Source of the DNA: an uncultured Desulfarculaceae bacterium
GTDB taxonomy: Bacteria; Desulfobacterota; Desulfarculia; Desulfarculales; Desulfarculaceae
Length of the DNA: 15,295 nucleotides
Direction: 5' to 3'
Assembly: GCA_937908275.1 (NCBI GenBank)
Contig: CALERA010000443.1
Span: forward strand, 1-15,295
Position 1 is the first letter of the stretch. Every line of letters starts with the position of its first letter. Below are positions 6,648 to 13,818 of the stretch, piece after piece. Position numbers and translations under genes: made by a program. The notes under the pieces were generated by a model. It had not been told where the DNA came from. It worked only from the letters and a program-made list of their open reading frames with translations, and ran no database searches.

Positions 6648-8113
6648 CCGCCTGCACCGGCGGCCGGTTTGCGCCGCAGAAGGTGGCGTAGATAGAGCCC
6701 CAAAATTCGCAGGTCGTGCCGCCCGCCGCCCAGGGCGGTGTAGTAGGCCTCGGCCAGGTAGGCCTGGTCCGGGTCCGGGTCCGGGCCGAACATGGCGGTG
6801 GCCTCGTCCACCAGGCCGGCCCGGGCCTGGAAGCACAGGGCTTGGTGTTCGCCTGGCAGTTGGGACAGCTCCCCGGTGCTGCGCGGCCGCAGACCCACCA
6901 GGCCCAGGTCGCCGCAGACCACGTTCCACAGGCCCGGCATCACCCGCAGCAGCAGGTCTCCCGGGCCGGGGTGGTGCAGGGGGCGGGCGTGGGGGGTGAA
7001 GGAGATGAGGTTGTATTCCCGCCAGAAAACCGATTCCGAGCGCGCCGGTTGCCGCACCACCCGGCGCCGGTGGATCACCGGTCCGGGGCGTCGCCAGTGC
7101 AGCCAGGCGATGGTGGCCAACATCAGGGGCGAGGCGGCGGCCAGCAGCAGGGAGGCCGTCAGCCGGCCCAGGGAGGACCAGACCAGGCGGCGCAGGGGCG
7201 CGTCGGCCAGGTTGCCCAGGAGGAAATGGTCGGTCAGCTCCAGGGCCGCGCCCAGGCGCAGGCTGATCAGGCGGTTGCGGTCCACCAGGGCGTCTTCCAA
7301 TTCCAGGTCCTGGCCGATGTAGCTGCCGGGGAAGACCAGGGCCCGGGCCAGGGAGCAGTGGCTGTCCAGCACGCAGCCCTGGCCCAGGGAAACCAGGGGC
7401 CCCACCTGGGCCCCCCGGTTGAGGCGGCAGTCCGGCCCGAGGTAGACCGGGGGCGTCAGGCGCGCGGTGGGGTGGAGCATCACGTTGCGCGAGAGCCAGA
7501 TTCCGGGCTCCACCTCGCGCCCGCTCAACAGGGGCAGGGCGAACCGCTTTTCCAGCACCGCCTGGTGGGCGGCCAGCAGTTGGGCGTAATCCCCACAGGC
7601 CAGCATCTCCGGGCAGACCTCCGGCCGGGCCTGGCCCTCCCGCAACCAGGCCTCCAGCTCCCCCCGCGCCATCCCGGCCAGGGAGGCCTGGGGCCGGGCC
7701 AGCCAGGCCCAGCCGCTCCAGCCTCCGTCCGGTCCCAGGAAGCCGACATCGCCGTCGCTGGCGCTCAGGTCGGCCAACTGGCAGAGGGGCAGGCTGTCGC
7801 CCGCGGCCAGCAACCAGGGCTGCGAGGCGTCCGCCAGCTCCCGCCCCAGGGCGGCGTGGGGCCGGCGGGGATCGCGCACCAGGTGGAAGCGGAACTGGCA
7901 GCCCCAGCGGGAGCCGTCGCCCAGCAGGGCCTCGATCTTCTCCGGGGCCTGCCAGAGCAATATCTCCATCTGGCGCACACCCTGGGCGGCCAGGTATTCC
8001 ACCACTTGTTGCAAGAACGGCCGGTCCAGCAGTTGCAGCAGCCCGCTGGGCAGGCGTTCGCCGGCGGCCTCCAGGGCGGGCGACCAACCGGTGGCGTTGA
8101 CGATGGCCCTCAT
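6644..8113 (-). CDS. Nucleotidyltransferase-like / beta-helix / sugar-transferase-like fusion, both catalytic sites degenerate
   Basis: The 489-residue product has three parts. Residues 1-190 follow the layout of NDP-sugar pyrophosphorylases (MRAIVNATG start, RPFLQQVVEYLAAQGV, LLGDGSRWG), but the GGxGTR loop is replaced by NATGWSPA and the usual KP lysine is absent. Residues about 200-285 look like hexapeptide repeats of a left-handed beta-helix (LHPTARLTPPVYLGPDC, VGPLVSLGQGCVLDSHC). Residues 305-489 resemble small phosphoglycosyl transferases: a hydrophobic re-entrant-like helix (315-338), RRPGPVIHRRRVV, then MPGLWNVVCGDLGLVGLRP. Aligned by eye with the intact enzyme at 8898-9647 (SIDELPQLW...GDMSLVGPRP), the catalytic Asp-Glu pair becomes R390-V391 and GPRP becomes GLRP. 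Start and stop codons overlap both neighbours (ATGA at 8110-8113 and 6644-6647), so it is translated as part of the operon. It may be a regulatory or scaffolding pseudoenzyme at the membrane. Domain assignment is fairly sure; function is unknown. Confidence 0.8.
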   Translation of the reverse strand: MRAIVNATGWSPALEAAGERLPSGLLQLLDRPFLQQVVEYLAAQGVRQMEILLWQAPEKIEALLGDGSRWGCQFRFHLVRDPRRPHAALGRELADASQPWLLAAGDSLPLCQLADLSASDGDVGFLGPDGGWSGWAWLARPQASLAGMARGELEAWLREGQARPEVCPEMLACGDYAQLLAAHQAVLEKRFALPLLSGREVEPGIWLSRNVMLHPTARLTPPVYLGPDCRLNRGAQVGPLVSLGQGCVLDSHCSLARALVFPGSYIGQDLELEDALVDRNRLISLRLGAALELTDHFLLGNLADAPLRRLVWSSLGRLTASLLLAAASPLMLATIAWLHWRRPGPVIHRRRVVRQPARSESVFWREYNLISFTPHARPLHHPGPGDLLLRVMPGLWNVVCGDLGLVGLRPRSTGELSQLPGEHQALCFQARAGLVDEATAMFGPDPDPDQAYLAEAYYTALGGGRHDLRILGLYLRHLLRRKPAAGAGG

Positions 8114-8898
8114 TGGTTCTGGCCCTTCCCCCGGACCCAGGGGCTGGCGCCGCGGCGCTCAGCCAGGATGCGGTGGATGAAAAGCGCGTTGCCCAGCAGG
8201 TAGCGCTGCCACATCCGGCGCGGCTCCTGCAGCAGCCGCCAGATCCACTCCAGACCCAGCCGCCGCAGCCACCGGGGCGCGCGGGGGATGCGGCCGGAGT
8301 AGAAATCAAACAGCCCGCCCACCGCCACGCCCACCCGCACCCCGCAGGCGGTCAGGTTGCGGTCGATCCAGAGCTCCTGCCGGGGCACCCCCATGGCCAC
8401 CAGGAGCAGGTCCGCCCCGCTGCGGGCGATGGCCTGGGTCACCTCCGGCTCCTGCTCCGGGCCGAAAAAGCCATGCCGCCAGCCGGCCAGGGGCAGGCCG
8501 GGGAAGTTGACGTTCATCCACCGGGCCACCTTGTCCGCCACCCCCGGGCCGCCGCCCAACAGGTAGACCTTCACCCCTTGTCCTTCAAGCCGTTGGCAGA
8601 GCAGGGGAAAGAGATCGGTGCCATTGACGTTTCCGCGCAGGCGGCGGCCCAGCAGCCGGCCGGCCAGGGCCAGGCCGCTGCCGTCGGCCAGGACCAGGTC
8701 GCAGCCCGCCACGGCCCGCCGATAGGCCAGGTCGCGGCAGGCGATGTTCATGCAGTGGGCGTTGAGGAAGCAGACCCGATGCTGGCCCGGCTGGGCCAGG
8801 AGACCCAATATCCGCTCCAGGGCCTGGTCCATGCTCAGGTTGTCCAGGGCCAGGTCCAGCATGCGCAACCGGGCCGGGGCGGGCGGGGCGCCGGGCAT
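8110..8898 (-). CDS. WecG/TagA/CpsF family glycosyltransferase (GT26)
   Basis: The 262-residue protein shows the family's ordered blocks: CFLNAHCMNIA (near 43-53), LVLADGSGLALAGRLLG with the conserved aspartate D72, GNVNGTDLFP, VYLLGGGPGVADK, LLLVAMGVPRQELWID, VGGLFDFYSGRIPRAP, and the C-terminal basic segment LGLEWIWRLLQEPRRMWQRYL, which in this family contacts the membrane and substrate. These enzymes add the second sugar (for example ManNAcA or ManNAc) to a polyprenyl-pyrophosphate-linked sugar on the cytoplasmic face. That agrees with the gene lying directly after the initiating sugar transferase; start and upstream stop share one base (TGATG). A start at M13 (8862) is possible because the first 12 residues are proline/alanine-rich, but the coupled ATG at 8898 is favoured. 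The donor sugar cannot be told from sequence. Confidence 0.92.
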   Translation of the reverse strand: MPGAPPAPARLRMLDLALDNLSMDQALERILGLLAQPGQHRVCFLNAHCMNIACRDLAYRRAVAGCDLVLADGSGLALAGRLLGRRLRGNVNGTDLFPLLCQRLEGQGVKVYLLGGGPGVADKVARWMNVNFPGLPLAGWRHGFFGPEQEPEVTQAIARSGADLLLVAMGVPRQELWIDRNLTACGVRVGVAVGGLFDFYSGRIPRAPRWLRRLGLEWIWRLLQEPRRMWQRYLLGNALFIHRILAERRGASPWVRGKGQNQ

Positions 8899-9647
8899 CA
8901 GTAGGCCCCCTTGCCCAACAGCACCGCCGGCACCGTGCGGAAAAGCAGCTTGATATCCATCCAGAGGCTCTGGCTCTCGATGTAGTCCAGGTCCAGCTTC
9001 ACCTGCTGGTCAAAGGGGATGTCCCCCCGGCCCTCCACCTGCCAGATGCAGGTCAGGCCGGGGATCACGTCCAGGCGGCGGCGGTCGCTGAGGGTGTAGA
9101 GGGCCACCTCCCGGGGCACCGGCGGGCGGGGTCCCACCAGGGACATGTCGCCGATCAGCACGCACCAGAGCTGGGGCAGCTCGTCGATGGAGAGCTTGCG
9201 GATGATCCGGCCCACCGGGGTGATGCGGGGGTCCCGTTTCATCTTGAAGGTGACGCTCTGACCGTGGTCGCTCTGCTCCAGGAGCTGGTCCTTCAGGGCG
9301 TCGGCGTTGACCATCATGGAGCGAAACTTGGGGAAGGGGAACTCCCGGCCGTATTGCCCCACCCGGACCTGCCAGAACAGGACCGGGCCACGGTCGTAGA
9401 GCTTGATGGCCAGGGCCACCAGGACCAGGAGCGGAGACAGCAGCAGCAGGCCCGCCGCGGAGCCCACCAGGTCCAGGAGCCGCTTGAGGCCCCGCGCCCC
9501 GCCGGTCACCAGCAGCCAGGCGTACTTTTTCCAGAGATAGCGGGCCTTGGCCTGGCGCGAGTTGCCGTAGCGCCGGTGCAGGCGCTCGATGACCTCGGTC
9601 CGGCTGCGGGCGTCGCTCGGGGAGGTGGTTGGCTGCGTTTGGTTCAC
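8898..9647 (-). CDS. Initiating sugar transferase (small WcaJ/EpsE-type phosphoglycosyl transferase)
   Basis: The 249-residue protein is a monotopic phosphoglycosyl transferase, which moves a sugar-1-phosphate from a UDP-sugar to undecaprenyl phosphate, the first committed step of polymer synthesis. Visible features are the re-entrant membrane helix after GLKRLLDLVGSAAG (53-81), RGPVLFWQVRVGQYGREF, FPKFRSM, the catalytic pair D155-E156 in LSIDELPQLW, GDMSLVGPRP (166-175), and the C-terminal PGLTCIWQVEGRG block. It lacks the four-helix N-terminal bundle of full-length WcaJ and has instead a charged 50-residue leader. The start is GTG, overlapping the uridine kinase stop (GTGA, 9644-9647), with GAGG about 8 bases upstream. 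The sugar donor (Glc-1-P, Gal-1-P, GlcNAc-1-P type) cannot be told from sequence. All catalytic motifs are intact, in contrast to the related domain two genes downstream. Confidence 0.95.
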   Translation of the reverse strand: MNQTQPTTSPSDARSRTEVIERLHRRYGNSRQAKARYLWKKYAWLLVTGGARGLKRLLDLVGSAAGLLLLSPLLVLVALAIKLYDRGPVLFWQVRVGQYGREFPFPKFRSMMVNADALKDQLLEQSDHGQSVTFKMKRDPRITPVGRIIRKLSIDELPQLWCVLIGDMSLVGPRPPVPREVALYTLSDRRRLDVIPGLTCIWQVEGRGDIPFDQQVKLDLDYIESQSLWMDIKLLFRTVPAVLLGKGAY

Positions 9648-10261
9648 GCCTGCCGCCTCTGGCTAAGCAATTGATCGACCAGCTCGGCGGAGTGTCGCAG
9701 GGGGGCGTCCCCCCGCACCACCAGGTGGGCGGCTTCCCGGGTGGGCAGGACATGCAGGCGAAACATGGGACTGACACTCTGCCGGAATTGCCTCAACACG
9801 TCCTCGGCCGCGCGGCCCCGCTGGCGGGTGTCCCGCTCCAGGCGACGCTCAAGGCTTTTTTCCTCTGATAATTCAACGTATACCCCAAAATCCACCAGAT
9901 CGATTATCTTTTTGTGCAGGGCGAAGATGCCTTCCAAAATGATCAAGCCCCCGGCCGGCAGGGCCTGGTCCGGATGCCGCCGGGTGTGGGTGCTGAAATC
10001 ATAGACCGGGACCTGGATCCCCTGGCCGGCGCTCAGGTTGGCCAGATGGGCTCGCAGCATCTCCCACTCCAGGGCCTCGGGGTCGTCGAAATTATTTTGT
10101 TCGCGCTCCCGGGGTGGCAGGTGCGCCAGGTCGCGGTAATAACGGTCCAGGCTCAGGAGCACCGGACGCCAGCGGACCAGGTTGCGCTCCACCAGGTAAT
10201 GGGCCAGGGTGGATTTGCCCGCGCCCGAGGGGCCGGCCACGGCCAGGAGAGGGGCTCTCAT
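9644..10261 (-). CDS. udk: Uridine kinase family protein
   Basis: The 205-residue product, the normal length for uridine/cytidine kinases, has a Walker A loop GPSGAGKST (10-18), the DRYYRD nucleoside-site motif (39-44), NFDDPEALEW, the VPVYDFSTHTRR substrate segment, LIILEGIFAL, and the arginine-rich lid region RRLERDTRQRGR. These line up in order with bacterial Udk, which phosphorylates uridine and cytidine to UMP and CMP in the cytosol. Its ATG overlaps the stop of the preceding glycosyltransferase (ATGA, 10258-10261), with GAGGAG six bases upstream, and its stop overlaps the next start, so it is an integral operon member. A role in supplying UMP for UDP-sugars, or recycling it after transfer, is inference. 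A different phosphoryl acceptor in this P-loop family cannot be excluded. The symbol reflects family resemblance only. Confidence 0.88.
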   Translation of the reverse strand: MRAPLLAVAGPSGAGKSTLAHYLVERNLVRWRPVLLSLDRYYRDLAHLPPREREQNNFDDPEALEWEMLRAHLANLSAGQGIQVPVYDFSTHTRRHPDQALPAGGLIILEGIFALHKKIIDLVDFGVYVELSEEKSLERRLERDTRQRGRAAEDVLRQFRQSVSPMFRLHVLPTREAAHLVVRGDAPLRHSAELVDQLLSQRRQA

Positions 10262-11412
10262 CGGCCGCTCCTCGTTTCCAGGGTCCGGGCCAGGGCGCTC
10301 AGGGTGAGCCGGGCGGTGCGCCGCCAGGTGAAGCCGGCGGCCCGGGCCAGGCCGTCCCGGGCCAGCCGCCGCCAGAGCTGACGATCCAGCAGGGGACGGG
10401 CCAGGGCCTGGGCCATGGCCGCCACGTCGTGGGGATCGAACAACAGGCCCGCGCCCCCGGCCACCTCGGGCAGGGAGGAGATGTCGGCCGCCGCCACCGG
10501 GGTGCCGCAGGCCATGGCCTCCAGCAGGGGCAGGCCGAAGCCCTCGTACAGGGAGGGGAAGGCCAGCAGGTCGGCGGCGCGGTAGAGGTGGGGCAGGAGG
10601 TCTTCCTCCAGGAAGCCGGTGAAGACCACGTCCTGCCGCCAGGGGCTGGCCTCGGCCGCGCGGTGAACCTCCTGGGCGCGCTCCTTGTCCGGCCCGGCCA
10701 GCAGCAGGCGGTGGGGCAGGCCGCTGTCGGTCTTGAAGCGCTGGAAGGCCTCGATCAGGCGGACGTGATTTTTGCCGGGGTGCTCGAGGCGCGAGATATA
10801 GAGGATGTAGGGTTGGTCCCAGCCCAGGACCCGCGCCAGGCGCTGGCGGCTTTCCTCCCGGCCCCGGGGATGATAGCGCTCCAGGTCCGCCGCCAGGGGG
10901 GTGACCTCGATCCGGTCCGGGTCCACCCCGCCGAAGTGCTCGATGTCCTGCCGGCTGCTCTGGCTCACGGTCAGCACCCGGGTCAGCCGGCGCATCAGGC
11001 GGGGCAGGACCTGGGTGATGTAGAACATGCGGGCGCGGTCGTATTTTTGGCTGACGTGCAGGCTGGAGAGGTCGTGCACCGTGCCCAGGCTGGGGCAGGG
11101 GACGCGCCAGGGCAGGCGGCGGTTGGCCGCGGGCAGGAACAGGGCGTCCCAGCCCCGGCGTCGGCACAGAGCGGGCAGGTGGCCCTGGTGCCAGGCCACC
11201 TGGGCCAGGGGGTGGGCCCAACCAGGCCCCAGGCGCAGGGGGGTGAGGCCCGGGGCCTGGGCCAGGAAGGCTTCCTCCTCCTGGGCCAGCACCACCACCT
11301 CCCACTCCAGGCCCAGGTCCAGGCGGGCGAACTCCCGCAGCAGGCAGATGGCGTAGCGGCCGATGCCGCTGCGGCCGCCGTCGCAGCCCAGGGTGGTCAC
11401 GCCAATCCGCAT
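10258..11412 (-). CDS. GT4 family glycosyltransferase (4th in operon order)
   Basis: The 384-residue GT-B glycosyltransferase starts MRIGVTTLGCDGGRSGIGRYA, with the glycine-rich N-terminal loop of group 1 transferases. The linker region LSSLHVSQKYDRARMFY and VLTVSQSSRQDIEHFG is typical of mannosyltransferase-like GT4 proteins. The C-terminal donor domain has YILYISRLEHPGKN, FTGFLEEDLLPHLYRAADLLAFPS, and the EX7E retaining motif EGFGLPLLE followed by AMACGTPVAAAD. The ATG overlaps the previous gene by 16 bases, with AAGGA six bases upstream. It should act on the cytoplasmic face and add one sugar to the lipid-linked repeat unit. Donor and linkage are not readable. The sequence is clearly distinct from the other three GT4 enzymes, so this is not a recent duplicate. 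Confidence 0.93.
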   Translation of the reverse strand: MRIGVTTLGCDGGRSGIGRYAICLLREFARLDLGLEWEVVVLAQEEEAFLAQAPGLTPLRLGPGWAHPLAQVAWHQGHLPALCRRRGWDALFLPAANRRLPWRVPCPSLGTVHDLSSLHVSQKYDRARMFYITQVLPRLMRRLTRVLTVSQSSRQDIEHFGGVDPDRIEVTPLAADLERYHPRGREESRQRLARVLGWDQPYILYISRLEHPGKNHVRLIEAFQRFKTDSGLPHRLLLAGPDKERAQEVHRAAEASPWRQDVVFTGFLEEDLLPHLYRAADLLAFPSLYEGFGLPLLEAMACGTPVAAADISSLPEVAGGAGLLFDPHDVAAMAQALARPLLDRQLWRRLARDGLARAAGFTWRRTARLTLSALARTLETRSGR

Positions 11413-12596
11413 GGCGCGTCCTTCCCCGCCGTCTCCGGGGCGGCGCCGGCCAGGATTGCCTCCAGGCGGTCCAGGCAGCCGTTGAAGGCGTATTCCCGCA
11501 GGGCCAGCTCTCGGCCCTCGCGCCCCATTTGGCGGGCCAGACCAGGGTCCGTCAACAACCGGGTCAAGGCCTGGGCCAAGGCCGCCACGTCCTGCTCCGG
11601 ACAGAGCAGGCCGTTGACGCCGTGCCGCAGCCAGTCGGGGATGCCTCCCACCGCGAAACCCACCACGGGCAGGCCATGTTGCATGGCTTCAATGCCTATC
11701 ATACCAAACGGTTCCGGCCAGCGGGAAGGCACCGCCAACAGGCGGGCCTGGGCATAGCACTCCGCCAGGCGCTCCGGCGGGACCCAGCCCGCGAAAGCCA
11801 ACCGGTCCCCCAGGCCCAGGTCCCCGGCCAGGCGCTCCAAGGCCGGGCGGTGATTGCCGTCGCCCACCAGCAAAGCCCGCCAGGGGCAGCCCAGACGGGC
11901 CAGGGCCCGCAGCAGCAGGTCCACGCCCTTGCCCCGGATCAGTTGCCCAACGTAGAGGACCAGGGGCTCGGCCGCCGGGCCGGCGGGGTCCGCCACCACC
12001 TGGGGGGTGACCGGCGGCAGGAGCGTGACCCGGCCGGGGTCCAGGCCGTTGATGATCAACTCCTGGCGCATGAAGACGCTGGCCACCAGCAACCGCTCCA
12101 GGCCCTGTTGCCGGCGCAGCTCCCGCAGCCGAGGCAGGATGGGGTTCCAGGTCAGGCCCAGGAGTCCACCGCGCCCCAGGAAGGCCAGTGCCAGCCAACA
12201 GCGCAGGTGAAGCCTCTGATGGCAGACCCGGCCGGTCAGGCGGTAGTACTTGTGGCGGCGGGGGCAGCACAGGTCGTGGTCGTGCACCATCCGCACCGCG
12301 CGCAGCGGCGGCCGGAAGCCGCTCCAGGGCAGGCGCTCCAGCTTGTGCAGGTAGATCACCTCCGGCCGCCAGCGGGCCAGGAGGTTTTCCCAGTCCTCCC
12401 CCTCGCCGCCCAGTTGCCGGCAGGGGGCGACCTCCTGGAAGAGGCGAGCGTAGCCCTCGGGATCGCGGGGGCTGACCTGGGCAAAGGCCAGGGAGCATTG
12501 GTGGCCCCGCGCGGCCAAACCCCGGGCCACGTGGGCCACGTTCTGCTCGGCCCCGCCCAGATAACCCAGCACCTGATTAACGAACAGGATGCGCAG
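11397..12596 (-). CDS. GT4 family glycosyltransferase (3rd in operon order), probable CTG start
   Basis: This is a GT-B retaining glycosyltransferase of about 399 residues. The frame's first conventional start is GTG at 12572, giving VLGYLGGAEQ. In-frame sequence upstream adds LRILFVNQ, exactly the first beta strand expected in this family (compare MRILVISN in the first GT4 gene), and starts with CTG at 12594-12596. GGGAG lies seven bases before that CTG, whereas the GTG has no ribosome-binding site. The longer form is therefore annotated; it overlaps the upstream gene by 20 bases. The acceptor domain has MVHDHDLCCPRRHKYY plus further cysteines (VCHQRLHLRC), a pattern seen in some GT4 proteins. 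The donor domain has VLYVGQLIRGKG, FAGWVPPERLAECYAQARLLAVPSRW and the EX7E motif EPFGMIGIE. Family call is strong; start choice is moderately supported. Confidence 0.88.
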   Translation of the reverse strand: MRILFVNQVLGYLGGAEQNVAHVARGLAARGHQCSLAFAQVSPRDPEGYARLFQEVAPCRQLGGEGEDWENLLARWRPEVIYLHKLERLPWSGFRPPLRAVRMVHDHDLCCPRRHKYYRLTGRVCHQRLHLRCWLALAFLGRGGLLGLTWNPILPRLRELRRQQGLERLLVASVFMRQELIINGLDPGRVTLLPPVTPQVVADPAGPAAEPLVLYVGQLIRGKGVDLLLRALARLGCPWRALLVGDGNHRPALERLAGDLGLGDRLAFAGWVPPERLAECYAQARLLAVPSRWPEPFGMIGIEAMQHGLPVVGFAVGGIPDWLRHGVNGLLCPEQDVAALAQALTRLLTDPGLARQMGREGRELALREYAFNGCLDRLEAILAGAAPETAGKDAPCGLA

Positions 12597-13818
12597 TGGC
12601 CAACTCCCGGTATAGACGATAAAGCCTCTGGCTGACCGCGTCCCAGGTGTAGTGGGCCAGGGCCTTTGCCCGGCCCTGCTCCCCCAGGCGACGGGCCAAC
12701 TCCGGGTCGCTCAGGATCTGGTCCAGGCCCCGCACCAGGCCCGCGGGGTCGTCCTCGGCAAAGACCAGGCCGTCCCGGCCGTCCTCCACCAGGTCGCGCA
12801 CCCCGCCCACCCCGCGCCCCACCACCGGAAGGCCGGCGGCCCAGGCTTCCAGGATCACGATGCCAAAGGGCTCGTGGCGCGAGGGCAGGACCAGGGCCGC
12901 GCTGGCGGCGTAGGCCCCGGCCAGGGCCGGCGAGCCGGGGGGCAGGCCGGGGACCAGGCTCACCCGCTCCTCCAGGCCCAGCTCCGCCACCCGGCGGCGG
13001 ACCAGGGCCGCGTAGTCCGGGTTGGTGACTGGCCCCAGCAGGAGCAGGTGGAGATCGGGATGGCGGACCAGGAGCGCGGGCAGGGCCTCCACCACGGCCA
13101 GTTGGTCCTTTTGCGGGTCCAGGCGGCCCACCACGCTGAGCAGCCGGCGGGTGGGGTCGATGCCCTGGGCCTGGCAAAAGGCCGGGCCATCCCCTGCGGC
13201 CAGGGCCGCCGGGTTCACGCCGTTGGGGATCAGCTCCACCCGCTGGCCGGGCAGTTCCTTTTCCAGGCGTTGCTGCTCGGCGCGGTTGAGGCAGATCACC
13301 GCCGCCGCGTCGCGCAGCACCCGGCGCGAGCCCACCAGCCAGCCCAGGAGCTTGCCCCATTCCCAGGCCCGGCCGGAGCGCTCGCCCAGCCGGGCCGCCT
13401 CGGCGGCCGGCACCTCCAGGGCACCGCCGTGCAGGCTGACCAGATAGGGGATGCCCCGCCGCCGGGCGGCCACCCGGCCGATGCCGCCCAGGCGCTTGCC
13501 GGTGTGCAGGTGGATCAGGTCCAGGCCCGGCAGGGTGAGCAAGCGATGCAGCAGGGACCAGGAGAACAGGTTGCCGGCCACCTGGTCCATGGCCTCCCGG
13601 GCGGACGGGCTCAGGCCAAGATAGGGATAGAAGTAGGGCAGGCGCTGGACCTCCACCCCCGCCACCTGGTCGGGTCCGGGCCGGGCCAGGGCGCTGGGGC
13701 AGACCACCAGGGTCTGGCAACCCAGGGCCGGCAGACGACGGCAGGTCTCCAGGATCACGGTCTCGGTGCCGCCCCATTGCTCGCGGGTGAAACGCCGGGG
13801 GACCTGGACCACCTTCAT
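12577..13818 (-). CDS. GT4 family glycosyltransferase (2nd in operon order)
   Basis: The 413-residue GT-B glycosyltransferase starts MKVVQVPRRFTREQWGGTETV, with the GG(T)E loop that follows the first strand in group 1 enzymes. LIHLHTGKRLGG, YLVSLHGG and VELIPNGVNPAAL mark the acceptor domain and hinge. LLSVVGRLDPQKDQ, VSLVPGLPPGSPALAGAYAA and the EX7E motif EPFGIVILE with AWAAGLPVVGRGVGG form the donor domain. The ATG shares four bases with the previous stop (ATGA, 13815-13818) and has GGGAG eight bases upstream. The frame is open much further upstream, but that extension lies inside the preceding gene in another frame and has no glycosyltransferase features, so it was not used. It probably adds one residue of the repeat unit on the cytoplasmic side; donor unknown. 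Confidence 0.93.
   Translation of the reverse strand: MKVVQVPRRFTREQWGGTETVILETCRRLPALGCQTLVVCPSALARPGPDQVAGVEVQRLPYFYPYLGLSPSAREAMDQVAGNLFSWSLLHRLLTLPGLDLIHLHTGKRLGGIGRVAARRRGIPYLVSLHGGALEVPAAEAARLGERSGRAWEWGKLLGWLVGSRRVLRDAAAVICLNRAEQQRLEKELPGQRVELIPNGVNPAALAAGDGPAFCQAQGIDPTRRLLSVVGRLDPQKDQLAVVEALPALLVRHPDLHLLLLGPVTNPDYAALVRRRVAELGLEERVSLVPGLPPGSPALAGAYAASAALVLPSRHEPFGIVILEAWAAGLPVVGRGVGGVRDLVEDGRDGLVFAEDDPAGLVRGLDQILSDPELARRLGEQGRAKALAHYTWDAVSQRLYRLYRELATAHPVR

Noticed and set aside
6716..8203. Long + strand open frame antisense to the fusion and GT26 genes
   Set aside because: Low-complexity Gln/Gly/Ala/Pro composition, no domain and no SD. The opposite strand carries the family motifs.
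5709..8309. 866-codon reading of the phosphoesterase gene
   Set aside because: The extension is the out-of-frame shadow of the fusion gene. The phosphoesterase starts at 6647 by ATGA coupling.
9644..11305. 553-codon reading of the uridine kinase gene
   Set aside because: The N-terminal extension is a shadow of the preceding GT4 gene. The kinase starts at 10261 with Walker A ten residues in.
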